Shown here: positions 54,925 through 63,425 of the stretch, piece after piece
How positions within the stretch are numbered: the stretch's first letter is position 1
Layout of the letters: each line of letters opens with the position of its first letter
Source: Pseudomonas cremoris
GTDB taxonomy: Bacteria; Pseudomonadota; Gammaproteobacteria; Pseudomonadales; Pseudomonadaceae
Assembly (NCBI RefSeq): GCF_014230465.1
Contig: NZ_JAAXCY010000007.1
Location: 124,001-188,000, forward strand
DNA: 64,000 nt
Reading direction: 5' to 3'
Translations under genes and position numbers: made by a program
Notes under the pieces: generated by a model
Told to the model about the DNA's origin: nothing
What the model saw: the letters and a program-made list of their open reading frames with translations, nothing else
Databases searched by the model: none

Positions 54925-55935
54925 ATGTCTGAAGCCTTGGCTATTCGTTGTGAAAACACCGTACCCCGCAGCATGGTGCACCGTGCTGCGGTCAGCGAGG
55001 TGTTCCTGACCGCTGCTGAATTTGTGAAAGAAGGACACTTTCGCTGCACTGCACAACTACCACGAACCCACAGTTACTTCAGTGAACATACTCACCGTGC
55101 CGCGCACTACGACATGTTGTTGTTGCTCGAAGTATTCCGCCAAGCGTCGATCTATATTTCCCATGCGTTCCTGGATGTCAGTGCCCAAGACAAGTTCATC
55201 TACTTGGACAGCGTCACCCGCGTTATCGAGCGTCGTCTGCTGGTAGTGGGTGACCGTCCGGCGTCGGCGGAAATCGATGTGTATGTGGTCGATGAGTACT
55301 TGCGCCACGGCGAACGGAGTGGCGTCACGCTGAACATGTCGCTGAGCATCAATGGCGAAGTCGCGGCACGCCATGAGCGCATGAGCATCCGCTGGATGAG
55401 TACGGCTGCGTGGAACAAGATGCGCGCCCGTGGCCTGGCGGCCATACCGGCCGACGCCGACCCGTTGGCACAGCTGCCAGCGCCGTTGAGTCCCGCTGCC
55501 GTGGGCCGTCACTGGTTGAACAATGTGGTGCTGGGCCACGACTTGGAGCAGGGCGCCGAAAGCCTGGTGGCCCCGCTGATTGTCGACCTGAACAACCCGG
55601 CGATCTTCGACCACCCGCTGGACCATATCCCCGGCATGTTGCTGCTCGAAGGCTTCCGCCAGGTCGCCCTGGTGGTGGCTGACCGGCAGCTGCAGACCGG
55701 CCCCGAGCAATTGCTGTTGTCCAGTTGCCACGTGGTATTCACCCGGTTTGGCGAGTTTGGTTTGCCGACGCGCGTGCGCGCCGATCTCAACCGCCTGGCC
55801 CGTGACGAACACGGTCGTATCACCCTGGCATTGGATGTGGAGCAGGGCGGGGCCGTGATCGCCACCGCCGAGCTGGAGTTGCTGCCCGTGGTTGCCAACC
55901 CGCCATTGGCGCTGGTAGCAGGGGGTGTGCGATGA
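54925..55935 (+). CDS. AfsA-like gamma-butyrolactone/butenolide synthase
   Basis: This is a 336-residue protein with two hot-dog-like AfsA repeats. The first repeat is VHRAAVSEVFLTA, then HYDMLLLLEVFRQASIYISH (residues 61-80). The second is GRHWLNNVVLGHD and LNNPAIFDHPLDHIPGMLLL (residues 222-241), with the hallmark DHPLDHIPGM. In Streptomyces AfsA condenses a beta-ketoacyl donor with dihydroxyacetone phosphate, the first step to A-factor-type lactones. ATG 54925 has GGAG upstream. It overlaps the HAD gene by four bases (ATGA). The actual lactone is unknown. Confidence 0.82.
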   Translation: MSEALAIRCENTVPRSMVHRAAVSEVFLTAAEFVKEGHFRCTAQLPRTHSYFSEHTHRAAHYDMLLLLEVFRQASIYISHAFLDVSAQDKFIYLDSVTRVIERRLLVVGDRPASAEIDVYVVDEYLRHGERSGVTLNMSLSINGEVAARHERMSIRWMSTAAWNKMRARGLAAIPADADPLAQLPAPLSPAAVGRHWLNNVVLGHDLEQGAESLVAPLIVDLNNPAIFDHPLDHIPGMLLLEGFRQVALVVADRQLQTGPEQLLLSSCHVVFTRFGEFGLPTRVRADLNRLARDEHGRITLALDVEQGGAVIATAELELLPVVANPPLALVAGGVR

Positions 55936-56609
55936 GTGACTTGCAGTTTGTCTGGTTTGATTTTGGCGGCGTGCTGTCGCCACCGATTCCGGCGTTGTTT
56001 GAGCAGTACCAGGTCAAGACCGGTCTTGCGCCACGGGTGTTGCAACAGGCCATGAGCGATGTGGCCGATGACCTTGGCGTGCCGATGCTGGCGCCGGTGG
56101 AGAGTGCCTTGCTGACCGAGCAGGACTGGGGGCAGCGGCTGGAGCTGGCGCTGCGGCGCCGTGATCCAAACATCGACCTGAGCCGCGCCCGCTTGCAGTC
56201 TTTCGGCGAACAATGGTTTGCAGGCGTGCCACCCAATGCGCCCCTGATTGCCGCCGTACGGGCACTCAAACGCGCCGGTTTTCGTGTCGGCATCCTCACC
56301 AATAACGTGGTGGAGTGGGAGCAGCACTGGCGTGCCATGGTGGGCCTGGACGCGGTGGTCGACCTGATTGTCGACTCCAGCAGGGAACGCACCCGCAAGC
56401 CGGAGGCGGCATTCTTCCAGGTGGCCATCGAACGCTCCGGCGTCGCCGCCAGGCACAGCCTGTTGATCGACGACGTGGCCGAGAACATCGAAGCCGCCGC
56501 CGCTTTGGGTTGGCAAGTATTGCACTTCACCGACAACCACCAGGCCCTTTCCCAGTTGCAGCGCCTCACCGGCGTCAGCCTGTTGCAACCCGCCGTGGAG
56601 ACTGCTTGA
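55932..56609 (+). CDS. HAD-superfamily phosphatase of the AfsA-like operon
   Basis: The 225-residue HAD hydrolase has motif I FDFGGVLSPP with nucleophile Asp10, motif II ILTNN, motif III Lys in RTRKPEAAFF and motif IV IDDVAEN. It resembles YihX/haloacid-dehalogenase-like phosphatases. After AfsA the phosphorylated intermediate must be dephosphorylated, so this gene fits that step. It overlaps both neighbours (ATGA upstream, TGATG downstream), so translation is coupled. Confidence 0.85.
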   Translation: MSDLQFVWFDFGGVLSPPIPALFEQYQVKTGLAPRVLQQAMSDVADDLGVPMLAPVESALLTEQDWGQRLELALRRRDPNIDLSRARLQSFGEQWFAGVPPNAPLIAAVRALKRAGFRVGILTNNVVEWEQHWRAMVGLDAVVDLIVDSSRERTRKPEAAFFQVAIERSGVAARHSLLIDDVAENIEAAAALGWQVLHFTDNHQALSQLQRLTGVSLLQPAVETA

Positions 56610-57826
56610 TGAATATTGCCGTGAGTGCCGAACCCCAGGTCACCGTTGCGCGCATTCCCAACCTGGATGCGCCGCCGGCTTATCAACTCGCCAGCCCGGC
56701 CAATGGCTTGCCGAGGATACTGCTGCCCAGCGGTCACCTGGCCTTTCACTTGACCCGCTACGAACATGTGCAGGCCTTGTTGCTGGACAACCGCGCGATC
56801 CGCGCCCCGTGCAACGAAGAGGACGGCGCGAGTTTCCTGCCCACCATCACGCCACCGGAATTGCTGCTGAACAACGACATTCCCGATCACGGTCGCCTGC
56901 GTAAGGTAGTCGCCCGGGATTTCAGCCCCAGTGGCGTCGCGGTGCTGCGGGAAAAAACTGAGCAAGCCACGCACGAGCGCCTCGACGTACTGCAACGCCA
57001 GGCCCCTGGCGCGGACCTGTTTGCGCAGGTACTCGACCATATCCCGGCGACCGTCGACTGCCAGTTGCTTGGCATTCCCTTGAGTGACCGCGAGTACTAC
57101 CGGCCCTTGAGCCACACCGTGCAGGTGGCGTCGGATGCCGATGTGCCGGAGCTGTTGAACCAGTTCTGGGGCGTATACAACTACCTGACCGACCTGGTCA
57201 CTGGCGCACGGCCCACGGACCCGGATGGCCTTATCCAGCGGTTTGTTGCCACCCGTGCCGACAGCGAACCGCCGCTCGATGACAAGGAACTGGTGGGCAT
57301 TCTGCTCGGGGTGTTGATCGGCGGTGACCAGAACATCCTCACCGTGCTGACCAAGGCGGTGTACACCCTGTTGGCCGCGCCGCAGTTGTGGCAGCAATTG
57401 GTCGACGATCCGGCGCTGATACCCAGCGCGGTGGAAGAACTGCTGCGGGTAATCCCGTTGGGCACCATCTCGACCTTCCCGCGCCTGGCCAGCGTCGACC
57501 TGGAAGGGCCGTGGGGGCTGATCCCCGAGGGCAGTATCATCTATGCCGATGCATTTGCCGCCAACCGTGACCCGTCGGTATTCCCGGACCCTTTGGTGAT
57601 ACGCCTGGACCGCAACGATGCGCGGCATTTGCAGTTCGGCTACGGCATGCACAACTGCATGGGCGCGGCGCTGGCTCGGCTGGAAATCACCACGGTGTTG
57701 CAGATTTTGCTGCAGCGCTTTCCCAACCTGCGCCTGGCGGTGCCGGCGGACCAGGTGCCCTGGGTCGACGGCATCATCTTGCGCCGTCCTGCCCGTTTGC
57801 CGGTGCACGGCTTCACCTCAACTTGA
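56609..57826 (+). CDS. cytochrome P450 of the AfsA-like operon
   Basis: This is a 405-residue soluble class I bacterial P450. The heme-thiolate Cys350 is in QFGYGMHNCMGAALARLE and the ExxR pair in EELLR (Glu277, Arg280). The oxygen-activation helix reads LIGGDQN at 236-242, so the usual acid-Thr-Thr is Asp-Gln-Asn; the conserved Thr is missing. ATG 56609 overlaps the HAD stop, so the frame open upstream is irrelevant. No ferredoxin or reductase gene is adjacent. It probably oxidises the lactone or its chain. Confidence 0.9.
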   Translation: MNIAVSAEPQVTVARIPNLDAPPAYQLASPANGLPRILLPSGHLAFHLTRYEHVQALLLDNRAIRAPCNEEDGASFLPTITPPELLLNNDIPDHGRLRKVVARDFSPSGVAVLREKTEQATHERLDVLQRQAPGADLFAQVLDHIPATVDCQLLGIPLSDREYYRPLSHTVQVASDADVPELLNQFWGVYNYLTDLVTGARPTDPDGLIQRFVATRADSEPPLDDKELVGILLGVLIGGDQNILTVLTKAVYTLLAAPQLWQQLVDDPALIPSAVEELLRVIPLGTISTFPRLASVDLEGPWGLIPEGSIIYADAFAANRDPSVFPDPLVIRLDRNDARHLQFGYGMHNCMGAALARLEITTVLQILLQRFPNLRLAVPADQVPWVDGIILRRPARLPVHGFTST

Positions 57827-57840
57827 CCCTGGAAGGACCC

Positions 57841-59388
57841 ATGAAAAACTCGTTTGCCGATACGGCTCTACTCAGCATCATCCTGCTGGCGATCTTCGTC
57901 GTGCCCAGTTCCATCTCCGGCACGGCCCTGGCGCTGCCGGCGATTGGCGCGGATATCCAGGCGCCGCTGACCAGCCTGCAATGGGTGGTCAACGCCTTCA
58001 ACCTGGCGTTTGCCTGCTTCACCCTGGCGTGGGGTGCGCTGGCGGATCGGCTCGGGCGCAAGCGCTGCTTCGTGGCCGGCGCGTCGCTGTATGTGGTGGC
58101 GTCGGTGCTGTCGGCAGTGGCCGAGAACGCCTGGTTGCTGGACGTGGCGCGGGGGCTGGCGGGCATTGGGGCGGCGGCGATTTTCTCGTGCGGCATCGCC
58201 ATTTTGTCCACCCACTTTGACGGCCCGGCGCGGCTGCGGGCGTTCGCGTTGTTCGGCACGGTGGCAGGGCTGGGGGTGAGCCTGGGCCCGACCTTGTCCG
58301 GGCTGCTGCTCGACAGCGTCGGTTGGCGCGCGATTTTCTGGGCGCATGCGGTAACCCTGGTGATTGTGTTGCTGGGTAGCCCATTGATCACCCGAGACGG
58401 GCAACTGGCTGAGCGCACCGCACGGTTCGACGTGCCGGGCGCGACGCTGTTTGTACTGGCGTTGTTGGCGTTGATGGTCGCTATCGTGCAGGGCTCGCAA
58501 TGGGGTTGGACCAGCCCGGGCGTGCTCGGCCTAGTGGCTGTGTCGGCGGTGTTGCTGGCGGTGTTCACCTGGCAGGAGCGGCGTCACTTGCAGCCAATGC
58601 TCGACCTGTCGCTGCTGTCGAGTGGCCCGTTCGTGGGGCTGGCGCTGGTCACCGTGGCGGCGTCGTTTGGCTTTGTGACGTTGCTGACGTACCTGCCGAG
58701 CTACATGTTCGGTGTACTGCAATTGAGCGCGACCCATGCGGGCCTGGCGATGCTGCTGCTGACGGTGCCGATGCTGTTTTGCCCGATCCTGGCGGGCAAG
58801 TGGGCGGCGCGTGGGGTGTCGGCGATCGGCATTCTCAAGGCCAGCCTGATTGCGTTGCTGGTGGGCGTGGTGGCGTTGGCGTTGGTCAGCCAGGTCGGCG
58901 TGACCCTGTGGCAATTGGCGTTGCCATTGTTGCTGGTGGGCATCGGCATGGGGCTGTCGGCGGGGCTGGTGGATGGCCTGGCGTTGAAGACGGTGCCGGA
59001 GCAGAAGGCCGGGATGGCCGCCGGTTTGCTCAACACCTTCCGTCTGGGCAGTGAGGCGATTGCGGTGGCGTTGTATGGCTCGTTGTTGGCGACCTTGCTC
59101 GATAGCCAACTGCGCGGCACGTTGAGCCGCCTGGCACCGGATCCAACCACCTTGCAACGCTGGATCGATGAAGTGGCTGCCGGCAATCTCACCGGTTCGT
59201 TGCAAGCCTTGGGCACTGAACAGGCCGGCACTGTGCACAGCCTGTTTATCGGCGGCTACGACAGCGCCTTCCACGGCGTGCTGTGGGCGTTGGCATTGAT
59301 CCTGCTGGTGCTGACCGCGGTGGTGACCTGGTTGGTGCGACCGCTGCGCCAGCAGGAACGCGTCGAGGCGCAATTGGCCACACGCTGA
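57841..59388 (+). CDS. DHA2-family MFS exporter of the AfsA-like operon
   Basis: This is a 515-residue, about 14-helix inner-membrane protein. It has the DHA2 opening IFVVPSSISGTALALPAIGA, motif A LGRKRCFVAG and motif C GVSLGPTLSGLLLD. It begins 14 bases after the P450 stop and is the last gene of the operon, so it probably exports the product. There is no adjacent adaptor or outer-membrane channel. A weak stem (ACCGCCTGC/GCAGGCGGT, about 59400-59426) follows the stop and may terminate the operon. Confidence 0.88.
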   Translation: MKNSFADTALLSIILLAIFVVPSSISGTALALPAIGADIQAPLTSLQWVVNAFNLAFACFTLAWGALADRLGRKRCFVAGASLYVVASVLSAVAENAWLLDVARGLAGIGAAAIFSCGIAILSTHFDGPARLRAFALFGTVAGLGVSLGPTLSGLLLDSVGWRAIFWAHAVTLVIVLLGSPLITRDGQLAERTARFDVPGATLFVLALLALMVAIVQGSQWGWTSPGVLGLVAVSAVLLAVFTWQERRHLQPMLDLSLLSSGPFVGLALVTVAASFGFVTLLTYLPSYMFGVLQLSATHAGLAMLLLTVPMLFCPILAGKWAARGVSAIGILKASLIALLVGVVALALVSQVGVTLWQLALPLLLVGIGMGLSAGLVDGLALKTVPEQKAGMAAGLLNTFRLGSEAIAVALYGSLLATLLDSQLRGTLSRLAPDPTTLQRWIDEVAAGNLTGSLQALGTEQAGTVHSLFIGGYDSAFHGVLWALALILLVLTAVVTWLVRPLRQQERVEAQLATR

Positions 59389-59615
59389 CCGCGTTTCGTC
59401 ACCGCCTGCGACGGCTGCAGGCGGTGCTTCGTCGTGCCCGTAAGCCCGATGAAGGTTATGCAAAAAATGCAGTTTGTTAACTTTTTTATTCTTTTATCTG
59501 GTGATGCCCACTGGGGCAAACTGGATTCACCTGCCTGGATGCAGGTCTACCTCAACCCGACAGGCCCACCACCACTTGTCCGCTGGCGTGTGCAGTCCAT
59601 GAAGATTATGGACCT
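59389..59615. other. intergenic region before the ECF sigma gene
   Basis: The 227 bases hold the weak stem just after the MFS gene. They also hold an AT-rich patch at 59470-59500 with TTGTTA, a plausible -35 element, upstream of the sigma gene. No Fur-like palindrome and no gene were recognised. Confidence 0.4.
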
Positions 59616-60125
59616 ATGGACCCGAATGCCTTGCTCAAGACCCGACTTATCGGGCAGATCTTCCAGCAGCACTACAGCTGGCTGTGCGCGCGCTTGTCCT
59701 ACCGCACCGGTTGCAGCCACAGCGCAGAAGACATCGCCGCCGAGACCTTCCTCAAGGTCTGGATGCTGCCCGACCCGACGGCTATCCGCGAACCGCGCGC
59801 GCTGTTGACCACCATCGCCCAGCGCCTGATGTACGAGAGTTGGCGTCGGCGTGATTTGGAGCGGGCCTACTTGCAGATTCTTGCCGAAGTGCCCGAGCAC
59901 GTGCATCCGTCACCCCAGGAACAGTTGATCCTGATCGAGAGCCTGCTGGCCATCGACCGCCTGTTGGATGGGTTGTCGGGGCAGGCCAAGGCCGTGTTCG
60001 TGCACAGCCAGTTGGATGGCATGACGTACACGCAGATCAGCGAACGTTTGGGCCTGTCGCTGGGGCGTATCCACCAGTTGATGACCCAGGCGTTGCGCGC
60101 CTGTTACCTGGGGTTGAGCGAGTGA
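59616..60125 (+). CDS. FecI-type ECF sigma factor
   Basis: This is a 169-residue sigma-70 family protein of the extracytoplasmic class. Region 2 covers residues 15-80 (FQQHYSWLCARLSYRTGC, then AEDIAAETFLKVW, RALLTTIAQRLMYESWRRRD). Region 4 covers about 110-165 (LSGQAKAVFVHSQLDGMTY, then ISERLGLSLGRIHQLMTQAL). FecI-type factors are released by STN-receptor/FecR signalling. It overlaps the fecR-like gene by GTGA. Which promoter it reads is unknown; the receptor at 51.8-54.5 kb is the nearest candidate target. Confidence 0.9.
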   Translation: MDPNALLKTRLIGQIFQQHYSWLCARLSYRTGCSHSAEDIAAETFLKVWMLPDPTAIREPRALLTTIAQRLMYESWRRRDLERAYLQILAEVPEHVHPSPQEQLILIESLLAIDRLLDGLSGQAKAVFVHSQLDGMTYTQISERLGLSLGRIHQLMTQALRACYLGLSE

Positions 60126-61057
60126 GCAAACACCCGTTGAACGACCCGGTGGCCGAGGAGGCCATCGGCTGGCTGGTGCAGATCCAATCCGGCGAGTTCA
60201 CGCCCGCGCAGCAGGAGGCGCTGGATGAATGGCGCAGCACCTCGGCCCATCACCGCCAGGTGTACCAGCAGCTTATTGCCGGCCTTGACCAGTTGAAGGC
60301 CTCGCCATGGCGCGGGCGTTCCAGCGCGCAGTTGTTGCGCAGCCTGGAGCAACCCAGCAGCCGGCGTGCGTTCTTGCGCACCAGCCTGTGTGCGGTGGGG
60401 TTGGCGGCGGGAGTGGGTTGGGTGTCACGCTTTGAAGAGGCGGGGCAGACCTACGCCACGGGCACCGCCGAACGCCGCACCTGGCAACTGGCGGACGGCA
60501 GCACGCTCAAGCTCAATGCCCGTAGCCAGGTAGTTTCCAAACTCTCAGCCGACCCACGCAGCCTTGAGTTGCGTGCAGGTGAAATGCTGGTGGACGTGCT
60601 GCGCCCGTTGCAGGTCAACACCCGCGCCGGTCGCGTCAGTGCTACCAGCGGCCGGCTGATGCTGAGCGAGCAGGGCAGTGCTATGCGCCTGGTTACCCTC
60701 GACGCCGACGCGGTGCTGCACTTTGAGGGTGGCGCCCAGCAACGGATCGGCATGCACCAGAGCACGTTGTTCGACCACCAACGAGTCCTTACCCAAGTGC
60801 CCATGGCGGCAACGGAGACCGCTTGGCTGGACGGCTGGCTGGTGGTGCGCAACCAGACGTTGGCCACGGTGGTGGACGCGATCCGGCCGTATCGCAGTGG
60901 CATCGTGCGGCTGGATGCCAAGGTGGCGGGCTTGCGGGTGACGGGGCGGTTTCCGTTGGATGATGCGCGCCAGACCCTGGAGGCGCTGGAGCAAAGCCTG
61001 CCGATCCGAGTGACGCAATGGGGCGGGGTGCTGGTGCTGATCGGTGCGCGCGCCTGA
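60122..61057 (+). CDS. FecR-type anti-sigma/sigma regulator
   Basis: The 311-residue protein has an N-terminal DUF4880-type cytoplasmic domain (EEAIGWLVQIQSGEFTPAQQ), then one membrane segment at about residues 85-105 (FLRTSLCAVGLAAGVGW). A periplasmic FecR domain (TWQLADGSTLKLNARSQVVS, then RSLELRAGEMLVDV) and a C-terminal STN-like end follow. A GTG start at 60122 overlaps the sigma stop. Normally a receptor gene follows; here a REP and ppk2 follow instead. Confidence 0.9.
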   Translation: MSKHPLNDPVAEEAIGWLVQIQSGEFTPAQQEALDEWRSTSAHHRQVYQQLIAGLDQLKASPWRGRSSAQLLRSLEQPSSRRAFLRTSLCAVGLAAGVGWVSRFEEAGQTYATGTAERRTWQLADGSTLKLNARSQVVSKLSADPRSLELRAGEMLVDVLRPLQVNTRAGRVSATSGRLMLSEQGSAMRLVTLDADAVLHFEGGAQQRIGMHQSTLFDHQRVLTQVPMAATETAWLDGWLVVRNQTLATVVDAIRPYRSGIVRLDAKVAGLRVTGRFPLDDARQTLEALEQSLPIRVTQWGGVLVLIGARA

Positions 61058-61086
61058 CCGAGTTTCTCCCCTGAAATGCAATCAAC

Positions 61087-61176
61087 TGTGGGAGCGGGCT
61101 TGCTCGCGAAAGCGTTGGATCAGTCACCTCATGCGGTGGCTGACACTCCGTATTCGCGAGCAAGCCCGCTCCCACA
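61087..61176. repeat. classical Pseudomonas REP pair (REPIN-like)
   Basis: Perfect 24-base arms, TGTGGGAGCGGGCTTGCTCG (extending to 61110) and their reverse complement (61153-61176), enclose a 42-base spacer. This is the canonical paired arrangement of the species' REP family, between the FecR-like gene and ppk2. Confidence 0.9.
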
Positions 61177-61219
61177 GGGATTAGCGGTGTGTTCCCCTCA
61201 GTCCCACAGCGTGTTCGGA

Positions 61220-62137
61220 TCAGTACAGCTGCGGCACGATCAGTTCAGGCGGTGTGGGGCTGCGCGAATATTCCTCATGCCGCACGCGTTGCGGCAGCTC
61301 AATCACTGGCAGTTCCACTTCTTCGTAGGGCATCTGGTTCAACAGGTGGTTGATGCAGTTGAGCCGGGCCTTCTTCTTGTCATCGGCCTGCACCACCCAC
61401 CACGGTGCTTCGGCGATATGGGTACGTTCCAGCATGACTTCCTTGGCCTTGGTATAGGCCTCCCAGCGTCGACGGGACTCAAGGTCCATGGGGCTGAGTT
61501 TCCACTGCTTGAGCGGGTCGTGAATGCGGCTTAGAAAGCGCAGGTGCTGTTCCTGGTCGGAGATGGAGAACCAGTACTTGATCAGTTGGATACCGGAGCG
61601 GGCCAGCATGCGCTCGAATTCCGGCACGGTGCGGAAGAATTCCTCGTACTGGTCGTCGTTGCAAAAGCCCATCACCTGCTCGACACCGGCGCGGTTGTAC
61701 CAACTGCGGTCGAACAGCACGATTTCGCCGGCGGCCGGCAGGTGCGAGACGTAGCGCTGGAAGTACCACTGGGTCTGTTCACGGTCATTCGGCGCGGGCA
61801 GGGCGGCCACGCGGCACACTCGGGGGTTGAGGCGTTGGGTAATACGCTTGATCACGCCGCCTTTACCGGCGGCATCGCGGCCTTCGAACAAAATCACGAC
61901 TTTGTGGCCGGTCTTGACCACCCAACTCTGCAATTTCACCAGTTCGCCCTGCAGGCGGAACAGTTCGCTGAAATAAATCCTGCGGGCGGCTTTTTCGCTG
62001 CTTTCACCGACGTGTTCATCGAACAGCGCGTTGAGGTCATGCCCGTCTTCGGACAGTTCCAGTTCCAGCTCTTCGTCGCTGTGATCCAGCAATTCGCGGT
62101 GGATGCGCTGCATCAAGGCGTCTTCTACTGAGGACAT
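61220..62137 (-). CDS. ppk2: polyphosphate kinase 2
   Basis: This is a 305-residue PPK2-family enzyme that transfers phosphate between polyphosphate and nucleoside diphosphates. Walker A is FEGRDAAGKGG (84-94), Walker B DRSWYNRAG (143-151), and the lid module includes KYWFSISDQEQHLRFLSR. The acidic N-terminal extension (DEELELELSEDGHD) is normal for the one-domain class. It is divergent from pstS, which makes sense as both handle phosphate. A later start at Met9 is possible. Confidence 0.93.
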   Translation of the reverse strand: MSSVEDALMQRIHRELLDHSDEELELELSEDGHDLNALFDEHVGESSEKAARRIYFSELFRLQGELVKLQSWVVKTGHKVVILFEGRDAAGKGGVIKRITQRLNPRVCRVAALPAPNDREQTQWYFQRYVSHLPAAGEIVLFDRSWYNRAGVEQVMGFCNDDQYEEFFRTVPEFERMLARSGIQLIKYWFSISDQEQHLRFLSRIHDPLKQWKLSPMDLESRRRWEAYTKAKEVMLERTHIAEAPWWVVQADDKKKARLNCINHLLNQMPYEEVELPVIELPQRVRHEEYSRSPTPPELIVPQLY

Positions 62138-62256
62138 GGGCGTAGCTCACGTGGGGGGAGATGGCAAAGTCTTAGTCGCATTCTGTTACCAACCAATGAC
62201 ATCAAAATGCCTTTTTGCGGGGGTAGAAGGGGACAAGACGGCGTTTTGCCATTCCA

Positions 62257-62274
62257 CGTTCATAAAAGCGTAAC
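62257..62274 (+). promoter_or_regulatory. possible Pho box upstream of pstS
   Basis: CGTTCAT-AAAA-GCGTAAC has the 11-base repeat period of PhoB sites (CTGTCAT-N4-CTGTCAC) and matches 9 of 14 half-site bases. It lies 49 bases before the pstS ATG, inside the 185-base gap between ppk2 and pstS. The match is degenerate, so this is only a candidate. Confidence 0.4.
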
Positions 62275-62322
62275 AAGAATGTTGCAGAGTGCCCGAGCCC
62301 GAAATCACAAGGATTTTCCTGA

Positions 62323-63351
62323 ATGAAACGTCTGATGAAGTCTGCTGCACTCGCCGTCGCGGTTTCTCTTAGTGCCTCCTCGGTGTTTGCTGCCGAAAGC
62401 ATCCGCCTGACCGGCTCTGGCGCAAGTTTTCCTGCCCCGATCTACCTCACCTGGTTCAAGGATTTCAGCAAGAAGACCCCAGGTGTGACCGTTGACTACC
62501 AATCCAAGGGTAGTGGCGCGGGTGTGCAGGACTTCCTGAACAAGACCGTTGATTTCGCGGCCAGCGACTCGGCCATGAAAGACGAAGACATCGCCAAGGT
62601 TGCTGAAGGCGCGCAGTTGCTGCCGATGACCGCCGGTGAAATCGTATTGGCCTACAACCTGCCGGGTAACCCTAAAGGTCTGAAGCTGCCGCGCGATGTG
62701 TACTCCAACATCTTCCTGGGCAAGATCACCAAGTGGAACGATCCGCAGATCGTCGCCGCCAACCCAGGCATCAAGCTGACTGACACGCCGATCACCGTTG
62801 TCGTACGTGCTGACTCCAGCGGTACCACTGCGGTATTCACCAAGCACTTGGCAGCCATCAACGCCGAGTTCAAGACTGAATTGGGCGAAGGCAACACCGT
62901 CAACTGGCCTGCCACTGACAAATTCATTAAATCGCCGAAAAACGACGGCGTCACCGCCACCGTTCGCCAGACCCCAGGCGCCATCGGTTACATCGAGTAC
63001 GGTTTTGCCAAGCTGGCCAAGGTCGACTTCGCCGAACTGCAGAACAAGGCTGGCCACTACGTAGTGCCTAACGCTGAAAGCGGTGCCGAAGCACTGGCTG
63101 CAGTGACCATGCCGGAAAACTTGATCGCCTGGCTGCCGGACCCGGCCGGTGCCAAGTCCTACCCGATCACCACCTACACCTGGATGATCTTCCGCAAGGA
63201 CAATGGCAACCCAGCCAAAGCCAAGGCCATGCGTGAAATGGTCGAGTACAGCCTGACCGAAGGTCAGAAGATCGCTGACTCGATGGGCTACATCCCGCTG
63301 CCACAGTCGGTAGTCGATCAGGTTCGCAAAGCGTCAGCCAACATCAAGTAA
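62323..63351 (+). CDS. pstS: phosphate ABC transporter substrate-binding protein
   Basis: The 342-residue periplasmic binding protein has a signal peptide (MKRLMKSAALAVAVSLSASS, cleaved after FA). It contains the phosphate-binding loops TGSGASFPAPIYLTW, SDSAMK and RADSSGTTAVFTKHL. AAGGA stands upstream of ATG 62323. It is the first gene of the pst operon; a hairpin at 63364-63399 separates it from pstC. Induction by phosphate limitation through PhoB is the family norm. Confidence 0.95.
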   Translation: MKRLMKSAALAVAVSLSASSVFAAESIRLTGSGASFPAPIYLTWFKDFSKKTPGVTVDYQSKGSGAGVQDFLNKTVDFAASDSAMKDEDIAKVAEGAQLLPMTAGEIVLAYNLPGNPKGLKLPRDVYSNIFLGKITKWNDPQIVAANPGIKLTDTPITVVVRADSSGTTAVFTKHLAAINAEFKTELGEGNTVNWPATDKFIKSPKNDGVTATVRQTPGAIGYIEYGFAKLAKVDFAELQNKAGHYVVPNAESGAEALAAVTMPENLIAWLPDPAGAKSYPITTYTWMIFRKDNGNPAKAKAMREMVEYSLTEGQKIADSMGYIPLPQSVVDQVRKASANIK

Positions 63352-63363
63352 GGCTCGCGAGAC

Positions 63364-63399
63364 CTCCATCGGCGTGTGCTGACCGCCACGCCGATGGAG
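63364..63399 (+). terminator. intercistronic hairpin between pstS and pstC
   Basis: A perfect 13-base stem (CTCCATCGGCGTG with its complement) and 10-base loop is followed by TTTCCCCCC. It starts 12 bases after the pstS stop. Such attenuating or stabilising hairpins keep binding-protein mRNA in excess over the permease mRNA. Confidence 0.7.
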
Positions 63400-63425
63400 T
63401 TTCCCCCCTGTTTCGGAACTAGCCA

